Source of the DNA: JBAXAM01 sp964213355
GTDB lineage: Bacteria > Pseudomonadota > Gammaproteobacteria > UBA9339
NCBI GenBank assembly: GCA_964213355.1
Contig: CAXOVY010000011.1
Coordinates: 62,001 to 126,000 of the forward strand
Length of the DNA stretch: 64,000 nucleotides
Direction: 5' to 3'
Below the pieces are notes generated by a model. That model had not been told where the DNA came from. It saw only the letters and a list, made by a program, of their open reading frames with translations, and ran no database searches. The position numbers and the translations under genes were made by a program. Below are positions 26,812 through 35,975 of this stretch, in pieces; the first letter of the stretch is position 1, and each line of letters starts with the position of its first letter.

Positions 26812-27708
26812 TTACACGCACATTCTACGCGGCGTAATTTTGCCATCAAGCATTACTTCACCAACACCCAAAAATTGTCCGCTTTTGCTCTTCATTTTTA
26901 CTAAGCCAGAATCTGGCGCTTTGGGGATTATAAGCGGCTGCCCCTGATGCATATAAAAAACCATATCTGCTGTCAAAGTTACTTCTGGCATGTCAACCAA
27001 CATCGACTCAATTGGCAATAAAAGTTGATCTAGCAACTTATAATCGTTCTTTGCTGCAAGCTCCTGCAGCACGGTCACGGTTACCATCTGAGAAGTTTGA
27101 TACGGTCCCACGGCTAAACGCCTCAGTGCAATAACGTGTGCACCACATCCTAAAAGCTCACCAATATCAGCAACAATCGTACGCACATATGTACCTTTGC
27201 TACAACGCATTTCAAATTCAGCCAGATCTCCATTTAATTCTAGTAACCGTATCATATGTACGGTCACCTCACGCGGCTCACGCTCAATTTCAATACCCTG
27301 GCGTGCTAACTTATACAAGGGCTGTCCTTTGTACTTGAGCGCGGAATACATCGGAGGTACTTGTAAAATTTTACCTTGAAATTTTGGCAAAATTTTCTCG
27401 ATGGTTTGCGCCTCAATATTTTTTACTTCGCGTTTTTGAAGAATCGCACCTTCACTATCCGCACTTGCCGTTGTCTCACCCAATTTACCCGTAACAACAT
27501 AATGCTTATTAGCTTCGAGTAGAAATTGCGAAAACTTAGTCGCCTCACCAAAACAAATCGGCAACATACCAGTTGCGATTGGATCAAGACTGCCAGTATG
27601 TCCTGCTTTATTTGCGGAGAATAATCTTTTCACTAACTGCAACACTTCATTAGAAGTTACGCCGATTGGCTTATCGAGTAATAGAACACCATTAACATTT
27701 CGTTTCAT
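26812..27708 (-). CDS. truB: tRNA pseudouridine-55 synthase
   Basis: TruB makes the universal pseudouridine of the tRNA T-loop. The N-terminus GVLLLDKPIGVTSNEVLQ and the catalytic motif GHTGSLDPIATGMLP (Asp near residue 42) are clear. The KGTYVRTIVADIGELLG segment lies near residue 170. A C-terminal PUA-like tail is present. The length is 298 residues. It lies nine bases after rbfA on the same strand, so the two are probably co-transcribed. Confidence 0.96.
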   Translation of the reverse strand: MKRNVNGVLLLDKPIGVTSNEVLQLVKRLFSANKAGHTGSLDPIATGMLPICFGEATKFSQFLLEANKHYVVTGKLGETTASADSEGAILQKREVKNIEAQTIEKILPKFQGKILQVPPMYSALKYKGQPLYKLARQGIEIEREPREVTVHMIRLLELNGDLAEFEMRCSKGTYVRTIVADIGELLGCGAHVIALRRLAVGPYQTSQMVTVTVLQELAAKNDYKLLDQLLLPIESMLVDMPEVTLTADMVFYMHQGQPLIIPKAPDSGLVKMKSKSGQFLGVGEVMLDGKITPRRMCV

Positions 27709-27717
27709 AAAAAATAA

Positions 27718-28083
27718 CTATTCCTTCGGTTTCTTTTCATCAGCAGCAATTGCGGCATCAATCAATTCTGAAATTCTTTGGCCGCGCTTAATTGAATCAT
27801 CATAAATAAAACTAAGACGTGGAGTTAAACGCAAATTAAGACTATGCGCAAGAGCGCTGCGCAAAAAACCTGCTGCTTGTTGCAACACCTTCTTTGCCTC
27901 ATCAACTTTGCTGTCATCAAAAACACTAAAAAAAACTTTGGCCACAGCAAGGTCAGCAGAAACATTTACCGCCGTAATTGTAATTTGCGCAAACAGTAAT
28001 TGTTCCGGATGACGGAGCAAAACAGTAGCTAATTCATGTTGTATCATCTCATCGATACGTTTTTTACGTTTTTCATCTACCAT
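27718..28083 (-). CDS. rbfA: 30S ribosome-binding factor A
   Basis: This is a 121-residue KH-like cold-shock and ribosome maturation factor. Family features include the start KRIDEMIQHELATVL, the central LAVAKVFFSVF, and LRLTPRLSFIYDDSIKRG near the C-terminus. In most gammaproteobacteria infB precedes it; here argH does, so the operon has been broken or rearranged at this point. The 141 bp between argH and rbfA probably holds a new promoter. Confidence 0.95.
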   Translation of the reverse strand: MVDEKRKKRIDEMIQHELATVLLRHPEQLLFAQITITAVNVSADLAVAKVFFSVFDDSKVDEAKKVLQQAAGFLRSALAHSLNLRLTPRLSFIYDDSIKRGQRISELIDAAIAADEKKPKE

Positions 28084-28224
28084 ATTTTTTTATTGGATTA
28101 ATTTAACTTAGTCCGTGGAATAAACCCCCAGACTCGATAATGATATATTTTCTCCCTTTTGTCCATATCCATTATATTTTCTCAAAGTGAAAATAGAATA
28201 CATGTTCAGAAGACCCTAATGTTA

Positions 28225-29610
28225 TTACTCCAACAACAACACTGCGGATTTTACAGCTGCTTTAACATTTTCTGGAGATGTTCCACCAAAACTTGTTTTG
28301 TTTTTTACTGAAGATTCAATGTCCAATATTTTATAAATCTTATTTGTTATTTTGGGCTCTATAGTTTGCATAGAAACTAAATCAAGATCTTTTAATTCAC
28401 AGTTTTTTCCTTCAGCCGACATAACAATTTTTCCACTAATCTTATGAGCCTGCCTAAAGGAAAGTTTTAAGTTTTTTACTAGCCAATCAGCTAAGTCAGT
28501 TGCAGTGGAAAATCCCGATGTGGCAGCCCTATACATTTTTTGTTTATTAATTTGCATGTTATTTATCATTGCCGCCATAGTTGAAACAGACAATATAATG
28601 GTGTCGTGTGTGTCAAAAACAGGTTCTTTATCTTCTTGCATATCTTTTGCATAAGCGAGAGGCAACCCTTTCATCATTATTAAAACGCTATTTAGGTTTC
28701 CAATAATGCGGGCAGATTTTGCTCTAATAAGTTCTGCTGCATCAGGGTTACGTTTTTGTGGCATAATTGAGCTGCCAGTTGTAAACGCATCTGATAATTT
28801 TATAAAACCAAACTGATCAGTGCTCCAAATAATAATCTCTTCGGCTAATCTTGATAAGTGGATTGCACACATTGAAGCTACGCTTAAATACTCCATTACA
28901 AAATCGCGATCAGAAACACTGTCTAGTGAATTTGCAGTTGGTGCGTAAAATTTTAATTCTTTTGCAGTGAAGCTTCTATCTATTGGAAAGGATGTTCCTG
29001 CCAAAGCCGCAGATCCCAATGGACATTCGTTTAGCCTCACTCTAGCGTCTTTAATACGACTTCTATCTCTTTTAAACATTTCAAAATACGCCATCATGTG
29101 GTGTCCAAGCGTTACTGGTTGGGCTAATTGCAAATGGGTAAATCCCGGCATTATTGTACTTGAGTGTTTTTCTGCCTTGTTAACTAATGCAAGTTGTAAT
29201 TTTTTTAAATCCATGTCCAAACAATCAAGGGCCTCTCGTATCCATAACTTAAAATCAGTTACTACTTGGTCATTTCTTGATCTTGCAGTATGAAGTTTGC
29301 CCGCAGCAACACCAATTGTTTTTTCTAAAGCAGACTCGATATTCATATGAATATCTTCTAATTCAGATTTAAATTTAAACTTTCCATCAGATATTTCTTT
29401 GTCTATTTTATTTAGACCATTTATAATTTTTTTACACTCTGCTTTTGCTATGATTTTTGTTTTTGCAAGCATCTTGCAATGTGCTTTTGAGGCTAAAATA
29501 TCATGTTTATATAAACGAACATCAAAGGATATAGATTGATTAATTTTTTGTAATGTGGCGTTGGTAGCCGACAAAAAACGTCCCCCCCACATTGGATTTG
29601 ATTTAGTCAT
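28225..29610 (-). CDS. argH: Argininosuccinate lyase
   Basis: ArgH splits argininosuccinate into arginine and fumarate, the last step of arginine synthesis. The 461-residue protein starts with MWGGRF. It carries TARSRNDQVVTDFKLWIREA near residue 108, the TPGFTHLQ-like segment MPGFTHLQLAQPVT near residue 156, and the lyase signature GSSIMPQKRNPDAAEL near residue 276. Its start overlaps the end of argG by eight bases, so translation is coupled. Confidence 0.96.
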   Translation of the reverse strand: MTKSNPMWGGRFLSATNATLQKINQSISFDVRLYKHDILASKAHCKMLAKTKIIAKAECKKIINGLNKIDKEISDGKFKFKSELEDIHMNIESALEKTIGVAAGKLHTARSRNDQVVTDFKLWIREALDCLDMDLKKLQLALVNKAEKHSSTIMPGFTHLQLAQPVTLGHHMMAYFEMFKRDRSRIKDARVRLNECPLGSAALAGTSFPIDRSFTAKELKFYAPTANSLDSVSDRDFVMEYLSVASMCAIHLSRLAEEIIIWSTDQFGFIKLSDAFTTGSSIMPQKRNPDAAELIRAKSARIIGNLNSVLIMMKGLPLAYAKDMQEDKEPVFDTHDTIILSVSTMAAMINNMQINKQKMYRAATSGFSTATDLADWLVKNLKLSFRQAHKISGKIVMSAEGKNCELKDLDLVSMQTIEPKITNKIYKILDIESSVKNKTSFGGTSPENVKAAVKSAVLLLE

Positions 29611-30829
29611 TGCCGTTTATCCTTTTGTAATTCATGAGCCTAAGAGCATTTATTTTAATAAAACCATCAGCATCTTGTGGATCATAATTACCTATAGTAT
29701 CCATAGATGCAATATCTTTATCATAAAGAGAATTGTCGCTAACTCTTGCAATTGGATAAGCATTGCCTTTATAGAGTGTTAATGTGACAGTGCCATTCAT
29801 AAATTCTTGGCTTTTATCAACTGCCGCCATCAGAAATTCCATTTCTGGACTAAACCAGAAACCATTATAAATTAAATCAGAAATTCTTGCTGATAACATA
29901 TTTCTTATGCGCATAACTTCTCGATCTATAACAATACCTTCTAAGTCGCAGTGGGCGATGTGTAGAATTGTTCCACCTGGTGTTTCATAGACTCCCCTTG
30001 ATTTAATTCCAACAAATCTATTCTCCACCATATCCAAACGGCCAATACCATTATCTGCTCCAAGTTTATTTAAATACATAAAAAGATCAAGCGGATCAGT
30101 TTTTGTATTGCCATCTTCAAGATTTGTTACTTTTATTGGAGCACCATTTTTAAAAGTAATCGCAATTTTAGTTACTTTGTTTGGAGCGTTTTGGGGAGAA
30201 GATGTAGCTGAATAAATATTTTCCGCACATTCTATACCCGGATCTTCTAATACTCCAGCTTCATGACTGATATGCAAAAGATTTTCGTCTTCGCTGTATG
30301 GCTTCGAAATTGTAGCTGTGATTGGAATACTATGTTCTTTTGCATACTCAAGCATATCAGCTCGCCCTTGAAATTTATCTAAAAATTTATTTGTTCTCCA
30401 AGGAGCAATAACTTTGATAAGTGGATTTAATGCATAATAAACAAGCTCAAATCTTACTTGATCATTTCCTTTACCAGTAGCGCCGTGTGCGACAAAACTA
30501 GCGTTTTCTTTTTTTGCTAGTTCTATCTGTTTTTTTGCGATAAGTGGACGAGCGATGGCAGTGCCCAATAAATATCTGTTTTCATATAAGGCATTCGCTT
30601 TAAAAGTAGGAAAGATATAATCAGTAACAAATTCTTCTCTCAAATCTTCGACATAAACTTTTGCCGCACCAATTTGCAGAGCTTTCTTTTTAGCGACATC
30701 AAAATCTTCGCGTTGTCCAATATCCGCAATGTATGCAATTACCTCATAATTTTCTTCTACTAGCCATTTTAATATTACTGATGTATCAAGACCGCCTGAG
30801 TAGGCTAGCACAATTTTTTCTTTTTTCAT
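29603..30829 (-). CDS. argG: Argininosuccinate synthase
   Basis: ArgG joins citrulline and aspartate using ATP. The N-terminal PP-loop AYSGGLDTSVILKWL and the segment GATGKGNDQVRFE near residue 115 are clear. SKPYSEDENLLHISHEAG lies near residue 175. The length is 408 residues, as in most bacterial ArgG. It heads an argG-argH operon with ARG boxes about 130-215 bp upstream. No other arginine-pathway gene lies in the window, so citrulline may come from elsewhere in the genome or from the host. Confidence 0.97.
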   Translation of the reverse strand: MKKEKIVLAYSGGLDTSVILKWLVEENYEVIAYIADIGQREDFDVAKKKALQIGAAKVYVEDLREEFVTDYIFPTFKANALYENRYLLGTAIARPLIAKKQIELAKKENASFVAHGATGKGNDQVRFELVYYALNPLIKVIAPWRTNKFLDKFQGRADMLEYAKEHSIPITATISKPYSEDENLLHISHEAGVLEDPGIECAENIYSATSSPQNAPNKVTKIAITFKNGAPIKVTNLEDGNTKTDPLDLFMYLNKLGADNGIGRLDMVENRFVGIKSRGVYETPGGTILHIAHCDLEGIVIDREVMRIRNMLSARISDLIYNGFWFSPEMEFLMAAVDKSQEFMNGTVTLTLYKGNAYPIARVSDNSLYDKDIASMDTIGNYDPQDADGFIKINALRLMNYKRINGND

Positions 30830-30956
30830 TGTTATTTTCCCCTTAATAGTAATTTTTCAAATAATGAATTAGGATCTTCCAATGCTTTGGGCATAACATC
30901 TATCATCGCCATAATGCTTAACTATATATTTTTTCATTGTTAACCCTGCTTTACCT

Positions 30957-30974
30957 TATGAATAAATATTCATG
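30957..30974. promoter_or_regulatory. ARG box (ArgR operator), perfect core
   Basis: The core TGAAT-AAAT-ATTCA (30959-30972) matches the ArgR consensus TGAAT-N4-ATTCA exactly. It lies between argG and the divergent argR-like remnant. Repression of argG-argH by ArgR is the likely role. Confidence 0.75.
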
Positions 30975-31030
30975 CTCATTGAGCATTATAGCGTATAAAC
31001 TATAATTTACCAAATAATTATTCATAATAT

Positions 31031-31044
31031 TGTATTTTTATTCA
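31031..31044. promoter_or_regulatory. Second, near-consensus ARG box
   Basis: TGTAT-TTTT-ATTCA has one mismatch from the ArgR core. It lies 72 bp from the first box. Paired ARG boxes usually sit 21 bp apart, so this spacing is unusual. Confidence 0.5.
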
Positions 31045-31109
31045 TTTTTGAATCAACATGCACGGCAAAATTTGTTATGGTTAATTATATACCAACTAAG
31101 GAGCCTAAA

Positions 31110-31336
31110 ATGAATAGAGATAAAACTAACAAAGAGAGCATAAGTTTAGTGCCACGAGATTTTTGTTAGAAGGTTTGATAAAAAGAAATTTGCCTAGCCT
31201 TGGAAAAAAGGGACATAACGCGAGTCAAACCAAAATTTCTCGTTTATTAGGAAAACTTGGTGTTGTAACAGTTATTTTGTGCCAAGTTCTAAGTTGTCAG
31301 AAGCCTTATGTTGTTCGTCAACCATATCATCAATAG
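31110..31336 (+). pseudogene. argR: Frameshifted arginine repressor (ArgR) remnant
   Basis: An ATG at 31110, with GGAG upstream, opens a frame that stops after 19 codons (31167-31169). One frame over, the sequence continues as an ArgR-type winged helix: LLEGLIKRNLPSLGKKGHN followed by ASQTKISRLLGKLGVV. One extra T in the T5 run near 31160 would join the two. The recognisable homology stops after the DNA-binding domain, and no C-terminal arginine-binding domain follows in this frame. The position, divergent from argGH across ARG boxes, supports the identification. Confidence 0.65.
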
Positions 31337-31380
31337 GCGCTTTAGAACCAAACAAAGATTGGTAACGAAACTTTAATAGT

Positions 31381-32838
31381 CTACAAGTCTGTTTTTTCTC
31401 CAGCATACACAGCCATAGCTGCTGCTATTGAAGCGCCTTTTCCAGAACCGTCTTTTATCAATTCAAATTTAATCCTACTCGCCTTTTCACCAAATAATTC
31501 ACTAAGAGCCTGTTTCATATTATCTTCATAATGAGGATACTTTTCAAATAAAGAACCATCAACTCCAATTGTGTGGCTGTTTTTCAACTCCGGATCAATC
31601 CATGTTATAACTGCAGCAACAAGGGTGGCTGCAAGCCTAGCAGAACGCAATGAAATTATCTTACACAAATCTCTAAAACACTTCTTAGAGTTCAAGTCGG
31701 GATCCTTTATTCCTAAACCAACCAAATAATCACCAACCTTTTTTAAATCCATCGATTCATCTCCTTCTATCGATGTAGCCATATGCTCCGCTGATAAGAT
31801 ATTCTGCTTATCAAATATTTTTATGTCATCTTGTTTAAACAAAATGCCCTTCTGAATCAAATCACAAACAACAAGACGTAAAACCTCCCCTAAATACATA
31901 CCAGAAATTAACTTCTCCACCTTTTGTTGGTTCTGGTTAAGTGAAATACGATCAACATGTTCATCATATTTATTTCTGGAAAATTTATCAAAACTTCCCC
32001 ATCCTAAATTTATTATCATGTTTTTGTCATTGTAATCGGCGTCATGTAGTTTTTCTATTTTAGATGCTGTCTCAATATAACTAGCATCCGTACCAGTTCC
32101 TAAAATCACACTCATATCACATGAATGATCAATGTAATTTTCCGCTACCAAAGCAGAAACGGCATCAGCAACAAGAGCTACTACTTTTACATTATTCATT
32201 CTTTGCCGCAGTAATGCCTGATTAAGGCACTCCACTACGTCTCTACCAACGACTCCACTTGCCGTGAACCCCTTAGCCCAACTTATCAGTATACCGCTAG
32301 ACCTGCTATTTAATTTTATTGGAAATGAAAAAGTAAAACCAAGAAAGATAGGATTTTCAAAACTAATGCCATACTTTTCCATAAAACTTTTAGTACTTAT
32401 TGCAATAAAGTCAAAAAGTTGTTCACCACTTCCCTGCATGACTTCTTTTTTTATAACGTATTTATCAGTAGCTAAAACATGTAACCCACCTTTACCATCA
32501 AGCTCTATTTCGAGTATTCTAAAATTGGTGCCTCCTAAGTCTATAGCAATAAATTTACCCCTTTCACTATATTTTGGCTTGTCTATAAATGATGGGGCCA
32601 TTTTTAATGAACTTTTGTCTCCAGAAAGTCCTTCCTTCATTTCTGCATGGAAGTTATTTATAAGATCCTTAGCATCTTCAATAGAAATATAGAAAAGTTT
32701 ATTAAAATATTCTGGCGATGAAAAACTCGAATTGCTGGTTTCTCTCATCTGTTCATTAGCTAAAGTTTGTGCCTCTGCGCAGAAAGAAAAAGCAACCATC
32801 TCAAAAACAACAAATACAAACAACAATATTTTTCTCAT
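31381..32838 (-). CDS. Eukaryote-type hexokinase with a Sec signal peptide
   Basis: This 485-residue protein has a classic signal peptide (RKILLFVFVVFEMVAFSFC, cleavage after AEA near residue 24). The mature part has the two-lobed eukaryotic hexokinase layout: phosphate-1 motif AIDLGGTNFRI near residue 98, sugar-binding FTFSFPIK and SWAKGF, the ATP site ILGTGTDASY, SGMYLGEVLR, and the C-terminal DGSGKGAS. Bacterial glucokinases belong to other subfamilies, so transfer from a eukaryote is likely. Export is odd for an ATP-dependent enzyme and suggests action in a host compartment. It ends a five-gene sugar-related operon. Confidence 0.88.
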   Translation of the reverse strand: MRKILLFVFVVFEMVAFSFCAEAQTLANEQMRETSNSSFSSPEYFNKLFYISIEDAKDLINNFHAEMKEGLSGDKSSLKMAPSFIDKPKYSERGKFIAIDLGGTNFRILEIELDGKGGLHVLATDKYVIKKEVMQGSGEQLFDFIAISTKSFMEKYGISFENPIFLGFTFSFPIKLNSRSSGILISWAKGFTASGVVGRDVVECLNQALLRQRMNNVKVVALVADAVSALVAENYIDHSCDMSVILGTGTDASYIETASKIEKLHDADYNDKNMIINLGWGSFDKFSRNKYDEHVDRISLNQNQQKVEKLISGMYLGEVLRLVVCDLIQKGILFKQDDIKIFDKQNILSAEHMATSIEGDESMDLKKVGDYLVGLGIKDPDLNSKKCFRDLCKIISLRSARLAATLVAAVITWIDPELKNSHTIGVDGSLFEKYPHYEDNMKQALSELFGEKASRIKFELIKDGSGKGASIAAAMAVYAGEKTDL

Positions 32839-32902
32839 TTTTAAAGGATCCTCGAAAAATTAACCTGCATTAACAAGTTAAAACATATTTCTAACCATCT
32901 GT

Positions 32903-33172
32903 TTATCCATTCTTTATCTTTAAAAAAAGCACCACTGAAGCTAGAGCTAAAGTAATGCCGTTTGCCACAATTATTGGTAAATCAGACTTCAATAGCCCAT
33001 AAATCAACCAGCATAAAACTCCAGTACAAAACATTATGTACATAACAAGAGAGATCCCATCAGTTTTTCTCGACCGTATGGTTTTAATTACTTGCGGTAA
33101 AAAAGAAGTTGTGGTTAAAAATGCAGCACAATATCCGAAAATATTAGAAATATTTAAAATCATAGAACTCAC
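32903..33172 (-). CDS. SemiSWEET sugar transporter
   Basis: This is an 89-residue membrane protein with three transmembrane helices, the size of bacterial SemiSWEETs, which dimerise to form a sugar uniporter. The PQ-loop motif TTSFLPQVIKTIRSRKTDGI lies in the first helix. A second helix with MYIMFCTGVLCWLIYGLL contains the family Cys/Asn region, and the third holds IIVANGITLALA. Its start overlaps the oxidoreductase gene end by four bases (ATGA). Together with the hexokinase it suggests sugar movement across the inner membrane. Confidence 0.88.
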   Translation of the reverse strand: MSSMILNISNIFGYCAAFLTTTSFLPQVIKTIRSRKTDGISLVMYIMFCTGVLCWLIYGLLKSDLPIIVANGITLALASVVLFLKIKNG

Positions 33173-34245
33173 CCTTTAATTTCTCTTTTTAGTTTTTCAG
33201 CAACATCATTTATTAGTCGTTGTACATAAACACCGTGATCTAATGTTGGCCTGATTGCACACTTTGCTCCAGTAAAAAAAACAAACAATGCATGCGTTAA
33301 CGAACGCAACCAACCGCTGGGAACATTTATTGACGGAAATGTTGAGTATGGTACGTAGTCGTTTCCACAAAACACTTCTTGCCAAATATTAGACTTAGAT
33401 ATTAAATTTTTGTAAATTCTTAAAATATCCGGCTTCAACGAAGATACCTGAATTGCGCCTCTAGTTCCTCTTATCTCCAATTCCAAAACATCACTTGCCC
33501 CTGATGAGATCCTGCTAGCAACAACAAAGCCAATAGCGCCAGAATGTTTGTCTTCAACAAACACCTGACTGCACAAATCAGAATTTTTATCAACGTCATC
33601 AAAAGATCCAGAACATTGTGCATGCCTAATCTCTAGATCATTTCCCAAAAAAGCAACAAGCAAGCTAAATACATGTGAACCCAAATCAGCAACCGCACCA
33701 CCTTCTGGTGCAGCAACTAATCGATTAGCACGTTTATTTCTATATTTTTTGTCAAGATATTCAGAATGCAAATAACATGATTGAAAGTGAATTATTTCTC
33801 CAATTTCATGCACCCTATTAAGTGCATTTAAAACGGCAGGCATATATAGAAATTGAAAACCAAGCTGTAAATTAACCTTCCTTCTGTTAAATTTATTCAA
33901 TAAATTTTGGAGCTGGTCATAATTTGCACACAAGGGCTTTTCTATATAAATATTTTGTATGTTGTGCTTGTCAAGAGCACTATTTAAGTGCTCATAATGC
34001 AACATATTGGGACTAAGGATAAACAATGTATCTATTTCTTGATTGTCAAGCAGTGATTGTGTATCTGAAAATTTCTCAAACCCAAATTTTTTTGCAAAAA
34101 TTTTTGCATTATCAACATTAGACGCAGCAACATTGCAAAGTTTTATTTTTGGGACATTATCATAATAATAATTGAGCGCATTTATAGCAAACACATGGCT
34201 GCGAGCAATTCCACCCGACCCAATAAAACCAACATTAAAAGACAT
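33169..34245 (-). CDS. Gfo/Idh/MocA-family sugar or cyclitol oxidoreductase
   Basis: This is a 358-residue NAD(P)-dependent dehydrogenase. The Rossmann motif is GFIGSGGIARSH at residue 6. The family EKPLC motif (YIEKPLCANYDQL) lies near residue 98 and supplies the catalytic Lys. The C-terminal GFO_IDH_MocA_C-like domain carries GGAVADLGSHVFSLLVAF, with the catalytic Asp and His. These enzymes oxidise or reduce sugars, inositols or their phosphates. The substrate is not readable. It is translationally coupled to the SemiSWEET gene. Confidence 0.88.
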   Translation of the reverse strand: MSFNVGFIGSGGIARSHVFAINALNYYYDNVPKIKLCNVAASNVDNAKIFAKKFGFEKFSDTQSLLDNQEIDTLFILSPNMLHYEHLNSALDKHNIQNIYIEKPLCANYDQLQNLLNKFNRRKVNLQLGFQFLYMPAVLNALNRVHEIGEIIHFQSCYLHSEYLDKKYRNKRANRLVAAPEGGAVADLGSHVFSLLVAFLGNDLEIRHAQCSGSFDDVDKNSDLCSQVFVEDKHSGAIGFVVASRISSGASDVLELEIRGTRGAIQVSSLKPDILRIYKNLISKSNIWQEVFCGNDYVPYSTFPSINVPSGWLRSLTHALFVFFTGAKCAIRPTLDHGVYVQRLINDVAEKLKREIKG

Positions 34246-34317
34246 AAGACTCCTGTAATATGTTATTGATATTTCCCGCTAGTAAAACGAAGCTGCATAC
34301 CAACCCAACCTTTAAAA

Positions 34318-35946
34318 TCACATCTTAATCAAAACTTTTAGTATACTCTGAATAATTTCGCCATATTTAGCATCATCAAGATTTTTTGGTGATAATAGCT
34401 TCTCAACAATCTTGGAAGAATAAATCGCATATTTTTTATTTTTGTAGGTCAACATGGAAGAATCCACGCCACACACTACAGCGTTTTGTATTTTACTGTA
34501 TTTATTGTAATGTGATAACAATGTCTTTATAGAATCGCTAACATTCTCTTGGTTATATCCACTAGAACCAATAAGGCTGATTTTTCTACCATCTTCACAT
34601 ATATAATCATCAACAAGCTCATCACGGTGCAATTTTTCCAAATATTTGACCAAAAAATCAGCCTTTGTTTGCTCATCAGTATTAATACCAGAAAATGCCA
34701 ATATGTATCCGCCTCTCTCAGTATTCTTAATGCAATTCATATATGCACTAAAAAAGCTTGTGGCAACTATGCTTATCTCATGTTTGCATAAAAAATTATT
34801 AACATGTATAGCTTCATCTGCAATTTTTAATTCCGAAACTATTTTTATCCTCGTATCAGAAATATCTAATAACCTGGTTTTTATATATGGCCAAAACATT
34901 TTAACAGTAGTAGCAATTATGCATCCCATTGGTCCACTACCATAGATAGTAAACGGAGTAGCACTATTATCTCCCGACCTATAACGCTTATTTAAAACGT
35001 CAAGTTGTGGGCGCAATTTGTATAAGGCTCTAATAACACATGCTAATGGCTCTACCAATGGCATTGCATCATCAACAAATGCATCATCAATCACCCTTAC
35101 AGTCTGTCTTGGCAGCAACACAAATTCAGCAATACAACCATCAAAATGAAAACCGGCATGGGACAAATCGCGACAAAGGTTTGTAGTTCCAGCTTTGCAA
35201 TAGGAACAAACACCACATGTTAAGTGCGGAAGACATACTACTTTTTGCCCGGAATGCAATGTATCGCTCCATGGGCCCGGATCTATAATATACCCTCCTC
35301 CCTCATGTCCCAATATTATGTCTTTTTCATAAAACCGGCTATTCTTCGTACATAACAACACCCTACGATCAGACTGACAAATACTTGCCGCAGTTATCTT
35401 AACTAAGATATTTGCTTCCAAAAGATTTTGTGAGTATTCATCACCAACAAAATTTCTTATCTCTCTTTTTACCAACTTAGGAACAAAACAATCGTTCGTT
35501 TTTTTAGACAAAATTGCCAATGTATGTGCTATTAATGGAAAATTTTTACGCAGCTTCCTTTCTATCATCAATAAAAAGCCATGCGCAGAATTATCAATCA
35601 AACCATATTTTTCCATAGCAAAAACATGGTCATTAGATAAAGACAACAAATCACTTTCTTTATGTAGGCGCAAAAAACCTTTTACATATGGAATTACTAT
35701 GATTTTCTGCATACAATCGTCACATGCCACCTCACCTCTGGAAATACTAACTGTAGCGATCTTTAGACCAGTTATCTCCTGGAGTTTATTCGTTATAAAT
35801 TCAACATTCATATCCGTTTTAATTTTGAAGGCATAAAACGGAATATTTGCAATACGTTTAAAACTTAATTGTAACTCGTTATCAATAACAATTGGCCAAT
35901 CAACTAAACTTATGGAACCATTACAACCAATATCATACATTTGCAT
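34318..35946 (-). CDS. Zinc-dependent MDR dehydrogenase with an unknown N-terminal domain
   Basis: The C-terminal part of this 542-residue protein (about residues 165-470) is a medium-chain alcohol/polyol dehydrogenase. It has catalytic-zinc ligands in ASICQSDRR and LGHEGGG and a structural-zinc set CGVCSYCKAGTTNLC. The nucleotide site is YGSGPMGCIIAT, a slightly altered GxGxxG. The first 160 residues match nothing I recognise and contain a Cys pair (ACDDCM). About 70 extra residues lie at the C-terminus. The layout suggests a fused or two-domain enzyme acting on a sugar or cyclitol with its Gfo/Idh partner. Confidence 0.82.
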   Translation of the reverse strand: MQMYDIGCNGSISLVDWPIVIDNELQLSFKRIANIPFYAFKIKTDMNVEFITNKLQEITGLKIATVSISRGEVACDDCMQKIIVIPYVKGFLRLHKESDLLSLSNDHVFAMEKYGLIDNSAHGFLLMIERKLRKNFPLIAHTLAILSKKTNDCFVPKLVKREIRNFVGDEYSQNLLEANILVKITAASICQSDRRVLLCTKNSRFYEKDIILGHEGGGYIIDPGPWSDTLHSGQKVVCLPHLTCGVCSYCKAGTTNLCRDLSHAGFHFDGCIAEFVLLPRQTVRVIDDAFVDDAMPLVEPLACVIRALYKLRPQLDVLNKRYRSGDNSATPFTIYGSGPMGCIIATTVKMFWPYIKTRLLDISDTRIKIVSELKIADEAIHVNNFLCKHEISIVATSFFSAYMNCIKNTERGGYILAFSGINTDEQTKADFLVKYLEKLHRDELVDDYICEDGRKISLIGSSGYNQENVSDSIKTLLSHYNKYSKIQNAVVCGVDSSMLTYKNKKYAIYSSKIVEKLLSPKNLDDAKYGEIIQSILKVLIKM

Positions 35947-35975
35947 AATTAGAGCCTATATGGTAAATCCCTTTT

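Noticed and set aside
32830..32885. PmrA box upstream of the hexokinase gene
   Set aside because: TTAA half-sites are present but spaced 10 bp with no matching intervening TT, so it does not meet the consensus. AT-rich chance is likely.
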